In this document: piece after piece, positions 46,698-55,317 of the stretch | Numbering within the stretch: position 1 is the stretch's first letter | How the letters are laid out: each line of letters begins with the position of its first letter | Assembly (NCBI RefSeq): GCF_029589435.1 | Contig: NZ_JARRAG010000001.1 | Span: 300,808-364,807, forward strand | Direction of reading: 5' to 3' | Origin: Paludisphaera mucosa | GTDB lineage: Bacteria; Planctomycetota; Planctomycetia; Isosphaerales; Isosphaeraceae | DNA length: 64,000 bases | Notes under the pieces: generated by a model | What the model saw: only the letters and a program-made list of their open reading frames with translations | Told to the model about the DNA's origin: nothing | The model's database searches: none | Translations under genes and position numbers: made by a program

Positions 46698-47900
46698 ATG
46701 GGACGAGCCCTTGGGTACGTGGGCTTCACCGGACCCGACCGTCGTCTGGACACGACCGGTTACTTCGACGACCCCGTCAACGTCCTGCCGGTGAAGTGTG
46801 CGAATTGTACGTTCCCGGACCTGGATCACGTGCCCCAACCTTATCGGCTCGCGCGGGGGATCGACCGGCCGGTGGACCTCGCCCCGGCGAATCTCGGCAA
46901 TTTCCTGGCCCGGGACCGGGCGCGAAGGGTGATCGAGGCGGCGTGCCCGGGGCAGTGCCGTTTCCACCCGACGACGGTCAAGAAGACCAACGACGCCGCC
47001 CCTTGGTTCCTGGCCGTTCCGACTCACCACATCGCGATCGGGCGGGTGCGGGCCGAGGTCCCGCGATGCTCGGCCTGCGGGGAGCCGAAGACCTGTCACG
47101 TCAACGAGTTCGAACCCGACCCGCCGGGCGCGATCGAGTGGGACGTCGCCAAGAGCCTCTCCTGGGGCAGTCATAACGACACGATCGGCCTGGAGCGAGA
47201 TCGAGCCAAGCTGCGAGCCGCCTACGGGCCCCGAGCCGAGATCATGGCGGCCGATACAGGGTGGGCGCGCCAGAGGATCTATCGATACCTCTTCTTCTCG
47301 TTGCGCCTGGAACTCCTGCTCAAGAAGCTCAAGATCAAGGGCATGACCCGGCTTGCGGGAGACTCCGGCGCTCCGACCGGGGAGGACCGAGCCTGGGTCG
47401 ATGAGCAGGTCGATCGGTTGAATCGGCTGGGTTTCGGGAGCCCGCCTGGTCGCGACGGCCGGGAGGACCAGGGCTGGTTCGACGCCTATCTCAAGAAGCA
47501 CCGAAAGCGGCGCGGGGCCCCCCACGACTTCGGCCCGATCGAGGCGGCGCTCGGTGCGTCGCTGCCCCCGACCTACAAGGTCTTCGTCGATCAGGTCGGG
47601 GCCGAGATCTTCCGGAACGTCGAAGGGGAGGAAGGCTTCGAGGCCCGCATCCTGCTTCCCCAGGACCTTGATCTCACGTCCTATCGGCAGGGGGCCGTCC
47701 CGATGGACGGCGAGGAAGATCGTCAGGTCGACGCCGTGCTCTTCGCCGCCACCGGTCACGGCGACGGGTTCTGCTTCGACCTGGCGGCCGGCGGGCCGGA
47801 ATACCCGGTCTACCTCTACGATCACGAGGCGAACGTCTTCGACGCGTATGCACCGAACTTCGGCGGGTGCATCCGGCGCTTCATCGGCGAGGACGGCTGA
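46698..47900 (+). CDS. SUKH (SMI1/KNR4) domain protein with cysteine-rich N-terminal region
   Basis: A 400-residue protein from ATG 46698. The C-terminal part (about 270-400) has LGASLPPTYKVFVDQVGAEI, then ATGHGDGFCFDLAAGGPEYP and VYLYDHEANVFDAYAPNFGG: the usual SUKH layout. The N-terminal half has paired Cys motifs (CANC about 35-38; CSACGEPKTCH about 125-135), suggestive of a zinc-binding site. SUKH proteins are often toxin-immunity proteins; no toxin was found nearby. It is normal GC, unlike the other SUKH gene 2.3 kb upstream. Confidence 0.75.
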   Translation: MGRALGYVGFTGPDRRLDTTGYFDDPVNVLPVKCANCTFPDLDHVPQPYRLARGIDRPVDLAPANLGNFLARDRARRVIEAACPGQCRFHPTTVKKTNDAAPWFLAVPTHHIAIGRVRAEVPRCSACGEPKTCHVNEFEPDPPGAIEWDVAKSLSWGSHNDTIGLERDRAKLRAAYGPRAEIMAADTGWARQRIYRYLFFSLRLELLLKKLKIKGMTRLAGDSGAPTGEDRAWVDEQVDRLNRLGFGSPPGRDGREDQGWFDAYLKKHRKRRGAPHDFGPIEAALGASLPPTYKVFVDQVGAEIFRNVEGEEGFEARILLPQDLDLTSYRQGAVPMDGEEDRQVDAVLFAATGHGDGFCFDLAAGGPEYPVYLYDHEANVFDAYAPNFGGCIRRFIGEDG

Positions 47901-48395
47901 CGGCCTGGCGACGGCATGTCGAGCAGCCCTTCACTTCCGGCGGCTCGCTCCGAGTCGGCGCACGCCCGAGACCGGGGCCGACGGAACACCGGCACGGCCG
48001 GTGGTTTCATGGGGCGGAGCGACCGCGCCGACGAGCCGGGCGACACGTGGATCGAAGCCAAGGACGAGGCGCGAGTCCCCGTCGATTTCACCGAGGGGGG
48101 AGGCGGTCTTCGACATGGCCCCGTTTCGCGCCGGGATATCCTTTTCTTCTTCATTTAATGCCATTTCACTTGCATAATAGCGACATTCCTTGAACGGAAT
48201 CGGCGGTTCCAGGGAAAATCGAGGAGTGTTGCGGGGATCGGAGGCCGGATCTTGATCTCCCCGTCGGGGGGCGAGCCTCCGCCGGTCGAGCGGACGTCGG
48301 CCCGACGCAGACAGGGGGTGTCGGAGCCGCGAATCGGGGCCGGCGAACCGCGCCATCGATGCAGCGGCACGACCGAGCTTTCGACCCGAGGGGCC
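47901..48395. other. Gap upstream of the sigma factor gene
   Basis: No gene was supported in these 495 bases. An AT-richer patch at 48140-48200 contains ATTCC-TTGAAC-GGAAT (48185-48200), an inverted repeat with 5-base arms, possibly within the sigma-factor promoter region. Confidence 0.35.
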
Positions 48396-48989
48396 ATGTC
48401 GGACGACGTCGGCTCGATCACGGGGGCCCTCCGGGCCTGGAAGGACGGCGACCGCGACTCGATCCAGCGGTTGTGGGAGGCGTACTTCCACCGGCTGGTC
48501 GGCCTGGCGCGGGGCCGGCTCGATCGGTCCGCGCGATCCGCGTCGGACGAGGAGGATGTGGCCCTGAGCGCCTTCGCCAGCTTCTGCCGACGCGCCGAGC
48601 GGGGCGAGTTCCCCCGCCTCGACGACCGGGAGGACCTCTGGAGGCTCCTCTTCGTCATCACGACCCGCAAGGCGATCAACCGCGCCCATCGCGACCTCGG
48701 GGCCCGGCGCGGGGGAGGGCGTGTGGCGTCGGCGACGGACCTCGACGGCCTCGACCTGCGCGACGCGGTCGAGCGAGGACCGACCCCGGAGGCCGCGGCG
48801 CAGATGGATGAAGACGTCCGGCGCCTGCTGGACGGCCTGGGAGACGAGACGCTCCGATCGGTGGCCGTCTGGAAGCTGCAGGGGTATACGAACGCGGAGA
48901 TCGCCCGGCGTCTCGCCTGCGTCGAGACCACCGTCGAGCGCAAGCTCAGGGCGATCCGGGCACTTTGGCAGGACCAGGATCATGACTGA
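48396..48989 (+). CDS. ECF-type RNA polymerase sigma factor (RIB-like)
   Basis: A 197-residue sigma-70-family protein. Region 2 is DRDSIQRLWEAYFHRLVGLA with DEEDVALSAFASFCRRAERG (about 15-75); region 4 is LETRSVAVWK-like LGDETLRSVAVWKLQGYTNA followed by EIARRLACVETTVERKLRAI (about 145-190). Region 3 is absent, as in ECF factors; the EDVALSAFxSFC stretch is typical of the planctomycete RIB-like group. It directs RNA polymerase to selected promoters. Its last 8 bases overlap the ATG of the Ser/Thr kinase gene, so the two are translationally coupled and the kinase may control it. Confidence 0.88.
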   Translation: MSDDVGSITGALRAWKDGDRDSIQRLWEAYFHRLVGLARGRLDRSARSASDEEDVALSAFASFCRRAERGEFPRLDDREDLWRLLFVITTRKAINRAHRDLGARRGGGRVASATDLDGLDLRDAVERGPTPEAAAQMDEDVRRLLDGLGDETLRSVAVWKLQGYTNAEIARRLACVETTVERKLRAIRALWQDQDHD

Positions 48990-51465
48990 TGCGGTCGATC
49001 CGAGCGTGCCGGACCCCGGACATGTGGCCGAGGTCGAGCGGATTTGCGACCGCTACGAGGCCGCCTTGCGCGCCGGCGGGCGTCCCCGCATCGAGGACGA
49101 GCTTCGCGCCATCGAGGCGTCCGGCCGCGACCTGCTCCTGAAGGAGCTGATCGCCCTGGATCTCGTCTACCGCCGCCGGGGCGGCGAAGCGCCTGCGCCG
49201 ACCGAGTACCTCGCCCGCTTCCCCGGCGACGCCTGGGCCGTGAATGCGGCCTTCGGGGGGTTGGAGCCGCGGACGCTGGCCGAAGAGCCCGCGGCGGGCC
49301 TCGATCGGCCGGTCGACGACGGAGATTTGACGACGGATGCGGGCGACGGCGACCGGGCCCCTGACTCGGACGGCGCGCGGGTCCGGTATTTCGGCGACTA
49401 CGAGCTGCGGGGCGTCCTCGGTCGCGGCGGGATGGGCGTGGTCTATCGGGCCATGCAGATGAGCCTGCGCCGCCCTGTCGCCCTGAAGATGATCCGCGGG
49501 GAAGTGGCGGCCACGGACGAGGAGCGGCGACGCTTCCGGAACGAGGCCGAGATCGCCGCGGGCTTCGACCACCCGAATATCGTGTCCGTGTACGAGGTCG
49601 GCGAGTACTACAAGCAGCCGTATCTGACGATGCGACTGGTGGAGGGCGAGGGGCTCGACCGCCGGCTCTCGGCGTACGCCGACGACCCGCGCGCGGCCGC
49701 CGGACTGGTGAGGCTCGCGGCCGAGGCGGTGCACCACGCCCACCAGCGGGGCGTGCTGCATCGCGACCTGAAGCCGGCCAACCTCCTGATCGATGCGGCG
49801 GGGGCCCCGCACGTCGCCGACTTCGGCCTGGCCCGCCTGGTCGAGGGGGCCGGCGACCTGACGTGCACCGGCGCCGTGGTCGGCACGCCGGCGTACATGG
49901 CGCCGGAACAGGCCGGCGGGCGGCGCGGGGCCGCCACGGTGGCTACCGACGTCCACGGCCTCGGGACGATCCTGTACGCCCTGCTGGCGGGCCGGGCGCC
50001 GTTCGCCGCCGATTCGATCCCCGCCATGCTCGAACGGGTCCGCGAGGCCGTCCCCGAGCCCCCCTCCCGATTCAACGCGAGGGTCCCGCGCGACCTGGAA
50101 GTCATCTGCCTGAAGTGCCTGGAGAAGGACCCGGCGCGGCGGTACGGCTCGGCGCGCGAGCTGGCCGACGACCTCGGGCGGTGGCTGGCGGGCGAGCCGA
50201 TCCTGGCGCGGCCGGTCGGCCGGCTGGCGAGGCTGGGGATGTGGGCGAGGCGCCGGCCGGCGATCGCGGCCCTGGCGGGGGCCCTGGCCGTCGCGGTGGC
50301 CGCCGGCCTGGCGGGCGTCTCCTGGCAGTGGCGGGCGGCGGTCGTGGAGCGCGACAAGTCCGAGGCGATCCGCCGATTCCTCGTCGAAGACCTTCTGGCG
50401 GAGGCCTCTCCCGAGAGGAACGAGCGGAGCCGGAACGTCACGCTCCTCGAGGTGCTCGGCCGCGCCGCGGGGCGGATCGACGGCGCGTTCCTCGACCAGC
50501 CCGACGTGGAGGCGGAGCTTCGCCTGATGATCGGCCAGGTCTACCTGAACCTCGGCGAGGCCGAGGAGGCGGTGCGGCACATCGAACGGGCCCTCCGACT
50601 CCGCACGGCGATCGGCGGCGCGGATTCGATCGACGCCCTGGACGCCGGGAACGATCTGGCGGTCGCCTTGCTCAGGCAGAACCGGCTCGCCGAGGCGGAG
50701 GCGGCCTTCCGCCGCGCGCTGGACGGCTACCGCCGGACCCTCGGCGACGGGGCCCGGAAGACGCTCGTGACGATGAGCAACCTGGGCGACCTGAGGAGGA
50801 TCGCCCAGGATCTCGACGAGGCCGAATCGCTCCTCCGCGCCGCCTCGTCCGGGCTGGATCGGGCCGCCGGCCCGGCCGACAAGGCGTCGCAGCGGGCCGC
50901 GTGCAACCTGGCGATCGTCATGCAGAATCGCGGCCGGCTGGACGAGGCCGAGGGCCTCTACGGGCGGGTGCTGAAGGCCATGCGAGACGCCGGCGAGATC
51001 CGGCATCCGGACGGCCTGTCGATCCTGAACAACTACGCCGCCTTGCTGCAGGAGCGGGGGCGTTACGCCGAGGCCGAGACGATGTTCCGCGAGGTCGTGG
51101 CGGCGCGCCGCGAGGTGCAGGGCCCGTCGCACCACGAGACGCTGATGTCCATGAACAACCTCGCGGACCTGCTGGTCAAGGCCGAGAAGAAGCACGACGC
51201 CCGTTCCCTGCTGGAGGAGGTGCTGACGCTGCTGGGAGCGAAGCCCGATCGCGGGGCTCGGAGCGAGGTCGCCGTCCTGGCGCGGGCGAATCTGGGCGAA
51301 CTCCTCGTCGCGGAGGGGGAGACGGAGAAGGGCGAGTCGCTCTACCGGGAGGCCCTCGCCCTCGCGCGGGATCTCTGGGGCCCCGATCACCCGATCGCGC
51401 GAATCATCCAGTCTCGCCTGGACAAGCCGGCGGAGTCGCGGTCGGGCGTCGTCCCTCCCCCGTAA
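48982..51465 (+). CDS. Membrane Ser/Thr protein kinase with C-terminal TPR repeats
   Basis: An 827-residue protein starting at ATG 48982 within the end of the sigma-factor gene. The Hanks-type kinase domain (about 138-405) shows the P-loop GRGGMGVVYRA (147-157), Lys169 in VALKMI, HRDLKPANLL (catalytic loop), DFGLARL and APEQAGG. One membrane segment (AIAALAGALAVAVAAGLAGV) lies at about 430-450. The outer part has tetratricopeptide repeats (for example VYLNLGEAEEAVRHIERALR, NRLAEAEAAFRRALDGYRRT, ETMFREVVAARREVQGPSHH). It probably senses external cues and phosphorylates cytoplasmic partners, possibly including the sigma factor. This sigma/kinase pairing is frequent in planctomycetes. Confidence 0.93.
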   Translation: MTDAVDPSVPDPGHVAEVERICDRYEAALRAGGRPRIEDELRAIEASGRDLLLKELIALDLVYRRRGGEAPAPTEYLARFPGDAWAVNAAFGGLEPRTLAEEPAAGLDRPVDDGDLTTDAGDGDRAPDSDGARVRYFGDYELRGVLGRGGMGVVYRAMQMSLRRPVALKMIRGEVAATDEERRRFRNEAEIAAGFDHPNIVSVYEVGEYYKQPYLTMRLVEGEGLDRRLSAYADDPRAAAGLVRLAAEAVHHAHQRGVLHRDLKPANLLIDAAGAPHVADFGLARLVEGAGDLTCTGAVVGTPAYMAPEQAGGRRGAATVATDVHGLGTILYALLAGRAPFAADSIPAMLERVREAVPEPPSRFNARVPRDLEVICLKCLEKDPARRYGSARELADDLGRWLAGEPILARPVGRLARLGMWARRRPAIAALAGALAVAVAAGLAGVSWQWRAAVVERDKSEAIRRFLVEDLLAEASPERNERSRNVTLLEVLGRAAGRIDGAFLDQPDVEAELRLMIGQVYLNLGEAEEAVRHIERALRLRTAIGGADSIDALDAGNDLAVALLRQNRLAEAEAAFRRALDGYRRTLGDGARKTLVTMSNLGDLRRIAQDLDEAESLLRAASSGLDRAAGPADKASQRAACNLAIVMQNRGRLDEAEGLYGRVLKAMRDAGEIRHPDGLSILNNYAALLQERGRYAEAETMFREVVAARREVQGPSHHETLMSMNNLADLLVKAEKKHDARSLLEEVLTLLGAKPDRGARSEVAVLARANLGELLVAEGETEKGESLYREALALARDLWGPDHPIARIIQSRLDKPAESRSGVVPPP

Positions 51466-51670
51466 TCGCGGGCCCGAACGCCGGCCCGTCCCGGCTGGAT
51501 GGGCGGCCGCGTTCGACGGCGAGTCGATCCGTCGGGTCAATTTCCTCTGGATCTTCGCGCCGCGGTGGGGCCGCGGCGCCTCGTCCCCGCGCGCCGATCC
51601 GGTGATCGCGCCCCGGCGGGCTGGTCCGTCGGGGCTCTTGGTTGGGCGCCTTGACTTGGAGTTTCAACGC

Positions 51671-52456
51671 ATGCCGACAGCTTCCCTCAGACGATGCTGG
51701 ATTCTGGCCGCCCTCGTCGTGCCGGGCCTGGCGCCGGCCGCGCGGGCCGACCTCGTCGTTCTGCCGCCACACTCGATCATCGAGGGTCGGACGATCGGCG
51801 ACTACACCGCCGACTGGTGGCGGTGGGCCTTCGGATTCTCGGTGCCGAACGACCCCTTCACCGACCCCACCGGGGCGGCCGCGAATATGAACCAATCCGG
51901 GCCCGTCTTCTTCGTCGCCGGAACCACCGGGGGCGACGCGACGCGCACCTTCGCGGTGCCGGCCGACCGGTACATCCTCATCCCTTTGCTCAACTTCGAG
52001 CTCTCGCAGCTGGAACTGGGCGACTTCAGCCTCACCGAAGGCGAGATTCGGTCCCAGGTCGACGGGGTGGTGGACCTGTTCGATGAGCTGCACGCCAGCC
52101 TCGACGGGGTCGAGGTCCCGGATCTGTTCAGTCACCGGGAGACGACCTCGGCCTTCGCGTACGAGGCGGCTCCTGACAACTTCATGGGCTTGCCGGCGGG
52201 CGAATCGGGGATTGCGGTCGCGAGCGGCTACTGGCTGATGCTGGCCCCGATCCCGATCGGCGAGACGCACGTGATCAACTTCGGGGGCGGAGTCTCCGCG
52301 TTCGACTTCCGCGTGGATGTGACGGCGAGCATCACGGCGGTCCCGGAGCCGTCGAGCCTGGCCCTGTGCGTGGGGGGGCTCGTCTGCGCCGGCGGCCTCG
52401 CGATGAGGCGACTCCATCGGGCCCGGCCCCGCAGGGCGGAGGGGGACGCTCGATGA
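51671..52456 (+). CDS. PEP-CTERM sorted exported protein
   Basis: A 261-residue protein with an N-terminal signal peptide (RRCWILAALVVPGLAPAARA) and a C-terminal VPEPSSLALCVGGLVCAGGL followed by basic RRLHRARPRR: the full PEP-CTERM sorting signal (PEP motif, membrane helix, Arg cluster), recognised by exosortase-type systems. The body (about 30-220) is beta-rich with DWWRWAFGFSVPNDPF and no catalytic motif. No exosortase is in the window. It is 205 bases downstream of the kinase gene and its transcript probably ends at the hairpin at 52614. Confidence 0.88.
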   Translation: MPTASLRRCWILAALVVPGLAPAARADLVVLPPHSIIEGRTIGDYTADWWRWAFGFSVPNDPFTDPTGAAANMNQSGPVFFVAGTTGGDATRTFAVPADRYILIPLLNFELSQLELGDFSLTEGEIRSQVDGVVDLFDELHASLDGVEVPDLFSHRETTSAFAYEAAPDNFMGLPAGESGIAVASGYWLMLAPIPIGETHVINFGGGVSAFDFRVDVTASITAVPEPSSLALCVGGLVCAGGLAMRRLHRARPRRAEGDAR

Positions 52457-52613
52457 CCCCGGCGATGGAGCCGTAGTCGTCCATCAAGACGGGTCATGTC
52501 GGACCTGAGGCGATCGGGGCCGACGGCGTCGACGTGCGGGCCCCGGGCTGGACTGCGAAGCGATTTGTCGACCCCGGAGGTAAGCATTCTCGGATCGGCC
52601 TCCGCTCCAACGT

Positions 52614-52647
52614 CCCCGCCGTCGCATTAATCGTCGCGACGGCGGGG
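52614..52647. terminator. Bidirectional stem-loop between convergent genes
   Basis: CCCCGCCGTCGC at 52614-52625 pairs perfectly with GCGACGGCGGGG at 52636-52647, a 12-base stem with a 10-base loop. It lies between the ends of the PEP-CTERM gene (52456) and the DUF1080 gene (52682), a good position for a terminator in both directions. There is no T-run. Confidence 0.6.
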
Positions 52648-52681
52648 GCCGGTGGATCGAGGACGCGTTCCAGGTCGAGAG

Positions 52682-53293
52682 TCACTTGATCTGGAGGTGA
52701 CGGTACTCCATCTGGCCGCGGTCGCCTTCGAGGCCGATGGGGCCGGTGGCGGGGAGCTTGAACTCGGCTTCGAGGACTTCGCCGTTGCAGGTGCAGCGGG
52801 CCACGCCCCCCTTGGCCACGACCTCGATCACGTTCCAGTCCTGCGGCTTGTACTTCTTGAGGTCCTTGTAGGGGCCGGCCACGAGGTAGTCGCGGCACTG
52901 GAGCTGCGGCTTGCGGACGAAGACGCCGCTGTCGGCGTTGACGCTGGCGCGGAACTCGAGCTTGAGGGTGAAGTCCTTCGGGAACTCCTCCACGGTGTAG
53001 AGAGCGGAGATGAGGCTCTCGCGACCCTTGGGGAAGTTCACGGTGAGGACGCCGTCGCGGGCCGAGTAACGCCCCGCGTCGCTGGACTCGGTCTTGCCTT
53101 CGAACGTCTCGACGACGGCGCCGGCCTTGGGAGACTTGCCGTCGGCCTCGGCGCGGAGGCACCAGCCGGTGAGGTCCTTGCCGTTGAATAGGGAGCGGAA
53201 GCCGGGATCGGGCTGCCAGTCGTCGGCGTGCGCAGCGCCCGCGAGAGCGAGCGAGATCGTCAGGAGGGCGGCGAGGGAGAGGAGGGTTCTCAT
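52682..53293 (-). CDS. Secreted DUF1080 / 3-keto-disaccharide hydrolase-like protein
   Basis: A 203-residue protein with a signal peptide (LLSLAALLTISLALAGAAHA). The DUF1080 core is clear: GFRSLFNGKDLTGWCLR, then FPKDFTLKLEFRASVNADSG and VFVRKPQL, PQDWNVIEVVAKGGVARCTC and a closing GPIGLEGDRGQMEYRHLQIK. This concanavalin-like beta-sandwich family, hugely expanded in planctomycetes, includes 3-keto-disaccharide hydrolases; the specific substrate is not evident. It ends against the 12-base hairpin. Start ATG 53293 fits the signal peptide. Confidence 0.88.
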   Translation of the reverse strand: MRTLLSLAALLTISLALAGAAHADDWQPDPGFRSLFNGKDLTGWCLRAEADGKSPKAGAVVETFEGKTESSDAGRYSARDGVLTVNFPKGRESLISALYTVEEFPKDFTLKLEFRASVNADSGVFVRKPQLQCRDYLVAGPYKDLKKYKPQDWNVIEVVAKGGVARCTCNGEVLEAEFKLPATGPIGLEGDRGQMEYRHLQIK

Positions 53294-53395
53294 GGACCTG
53301 TCCTGGAGGGCGAGGGAAGCGGGTCGCGACGTCGGGACGGCATCGTAACCGGGCGGCGCGGGGGGCTCAAGGAGGCCGAGACGCCCGGCGACGCG

Positions 53396-54160
53396 TCAGA
53401 GCACGGCGGTCACGCCGCCGTCGACGTAGAGGATCTGGCCGTTGACGAAGTCGGAGGCCGACGAGCTGAGGAAGGCCGCGACGCCGACGAGCTCCTCGGG
53501 GCGTCCCCAGCGGCGGGCCGGGGTGCGGCCGGTGACCCAGGCGTTGAACTCGGGGTTCTCCATCAGGGGCCGGGTCATGTCGGTGGCGAAGTAGCCGGGG
53601 CCGATGGCGTTGACCTGCAGGCCGAGCGGCCCCCAGTCGGCGCACATGGCCTTCGTCAGCATCTTGAGGCCCCCTTTGGCCGCGGCGTAGGCCCCGGTGG
53701 TCGTGCGGGCCAGGTCGCTCATGACCGAGCCGATGTTGACCACCTTCCCCCGGCCCCGGGCGATCATCGCCCGGGCGACCTGGCGCGAGACGAGCATCGC
53801 GCTGGTGAGGTTCGTCCGCAGCACCTCGTCCCACACGTCCAGGCCGATCTCGTCGAGCCGCACCCGGCGCTGGATGCCGGCGTTGTTGATCAGGACGTCG
53901 ATCGGGCCGTCGGCTTCGAGCCGCTCCACCGCGGCGACGACCTCCGGCTCCACGGTCACGTCGAACCGGGCCTCCTCGACGACGAGGCCCGCGGCCCGCA
54001 GGCCGTCGGCCGCCGCGCGGAGCTTGGCCTCGTCGCGGCCGTTGAGGATCACCCGGGCCCCCAGCGCGGCCAGGCCGCCGGCGATCCCCAGGCCGAGCCC
54101 GCCGTTGGAGCCCGTGATCAGGACGCGCCGCCCCGTCAGGTCGAACAGCCCCTGGGTCAT
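53396..54160 (-). CDS. SDR-family oxidoreductase, gluconate 5-dehydrogenase-like
   Basis: A 254-residue short-chain dehydrogenase: NAD(P)-binding GSNGGLGLGIAGGLA (about 17-31), NNAGIQRR, catalytic Ser in NIGSVMSDL, YAAAKGG (Tyr/Lys), and C-terminal DFVNGQILYVDGG. The start GLFDLTGRRVLITGSNGGLG with GIQRRVR strongly resembles gluconate 5-dehydrogenase / 5-keto-gluconate reductases (IdnO type), which interconvert 5-ketogluconate and gluconate. Divergent from the LacI-type regulator with a 104-base shared upstream region containing an operator-like palindrome, hence probably part of the same regulon. Confidence 0.82.
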   Translation of the reverse strand: MTQGLFDLTGRRVLITGSNGGLGLGIAGGLAALGARVILNGRDEAKLRAAADGLRAAGLVVEEARFDVTVEPEVVAAVERLEADGPIDVLINNAGIQRRVRLDEIGLDVWDEVLRTNLTSAMLVSRQVARAMIARGRGKVVNIGSVMSDLARTTTGAYAAAKGGLKMLTKAMCADWGPLGLQVNAIGPGYFATDMTRPLMENPEFNAWVTGRTPARRWGRPEELVGVAAFLSSSASDFVNGQILYVDGGVTAVL

Positions 54161-54215
54161 CGCCGCTCCCCTCGATCGCTCGTAAGATGGTTGAAAGTCG
54201 CGTACTCCGCCTCTA

Positions 54216-54229
54216 TGATAACGCTAACA
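54216..54229. promoter_or_regulatory. Operator-like palindrome 1 (LacI/GntR-type)
   Basis: TGATAACGCTAACA is nearly palindromic (arms TGATA/TAACA around ACGC) in the divergent region between the SDR and regulator genes. It closely matches, on the other strand, a second site at 56256-56269 (11 of 14 bases), as expected for binding sites of one regulator. The CG-centred symmetric layout is typical for LacI-family operators. Confidence 0.55.
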
Positions 54230-54264
54230 CGAGGTCGAGGGGCGATCAAGGGCGAGGGGCGGAC

Positions 54265-55317
54265 ATGCCCAGGCGGGGGACGGCGACGGCGATGGCGGCG
54301 GGGGGCCGGCGGGCGACGATCCGCGACGTGGCGGACCGGGTCGGCGTGAGCCTGATCACGGTCTCGCGGGCCTTGCGGCGGCCCGAGGTCGTCTCGGGGC
54401 CGGTCCGCGAGCGGGTCCGCGAGGCCGTCGAGGCGCTCGGCTACATCACCAACCGGGCGGCGAGCGGCCTGGCGTCGGGGACCTCCCGCGTCGTGCCCGT
54501 GATCGTGCCGTCCCTGGCGCGGCCGGCGTACGCGGCCTTCCTCGACGGCGTCCAGGCGGAGCTTGCAGGCCAGGGGTTCCAGGTCCTGCTGGGGACGACC
54601 GAGCACCGCGTCGACGTCGAGGACCAGCTCGTCGGGGCTCTCCTGGGCTGGGCCCCGGCCGGGCTGATCCTGTCGGGCGTCGACCACTCGGCCGGCACGC
54701 GGCGGCGGCTGCGGGGCGCGGGGATCGCGGTGGTCGAGGCCATGGACCTGGCCGACGAGCCGCTCGACCTCAACGTCGGCTTCTCGCATCGGGGGACGGG
54801 CGAGGCCGCCGCGGCGCACCTGGCCGACGGCGGCCGGCGGCGCGTCGCCTACGCGGGGACCCAGACCGAGATGGACCAGGAGAGCGTCAAGCGGATCGCC
54901 GGCTTCCGCGCGGCGCTCCGCGAGCGAGGGCTGCCCGACCACTACATCCTCCGCGGCGACGAGCCCTCGTCGCTCGCCGCCGGGGGGACGCTCCTGGATG
55001 ACCTGCTGGGGCGGTTCCCGGACGTCGACGCCGTCTTCTTCGGCGACGACGTCCTGGCGGCCGGGGCGATCCTCGAATGTCGCCGGCGCGGGCTGGCGGT
55101 GCCCGGCCGGCTGGCCGTGATGGGGGCCGACGACCACGAGGTCGCTTCGGCGTCGACGCCCGCGATCACCACGATCGCGGCCCCCCGGCGCGAGATCGGG
55201 GCCGTCGCGGCCCGCATGTTGCTCGACTCGATCCGGGGCGGGCCGCCCGAAGTGAGACGGGTGGACGTCGGCTTCCGGATCGTCGAGCGCGAGAGCACGA
55301 AGGGAGGACGGACGTGA
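54265..55317 (+). CDS. LacI-family transcriptional regulator (gluconate-type, GntR-like)
   Basis: A 350-residue regulator. The N-terminal helix-turn-helix is TIRDVADRVGVSLITVSRAL with the hinge helix ASGLASGTSRVV; the C-terminal periplasmic-binding-protein-like domain (about 75-345) contains FLDGVQAELAGQGFQVLLGT, AYAGTQTEMDQESVKRI and VFFGDDVLAAGAILECR. It should bind a sugar acid and release DNA. Its gene is the first of a forward operon with the dehydrogenase (4-base overlap) and gluconokinase. The operator-like site at 54216-54229 suggests autoregulation and control of the divergent SDR. Confidence 0.9.
   Translation: MPRRGTATAMAAGGRRATIRDVADRVGVSLITVSRALRRPEVVSGPVRERVREAVEALGYITNRAASGLASGTSRVVPVIVPSLARPAYAAFLDGVQAELAGQGFQVLLGTTEHRVDVEDQLVGALLGWAPAGLILSGVDHSAGTRRRLRGAGIAVVEAMDLADEPLDLNVGFSHRGTGEAAAAHLADGGRRRVAYAGTQTEMDQESVKRIAGFRAALRERGLPDHYILRGDEPSSLAAGGTLLDDLLGRFPDVDAVFFGDDVLAAGAILECRRRGLAVPGRLAVMGADDHEVASASTPAITTIAAPRREIGAVAARMLLDSIRGGPPEVRRVDVGFRIVERESTKGGRT

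Noticed and set aside
48946-51540. 864-residue reverse frame opposite the kinase
   Set aside because: Shadow of the Ser/Thr kinase gene; no motif of its own.
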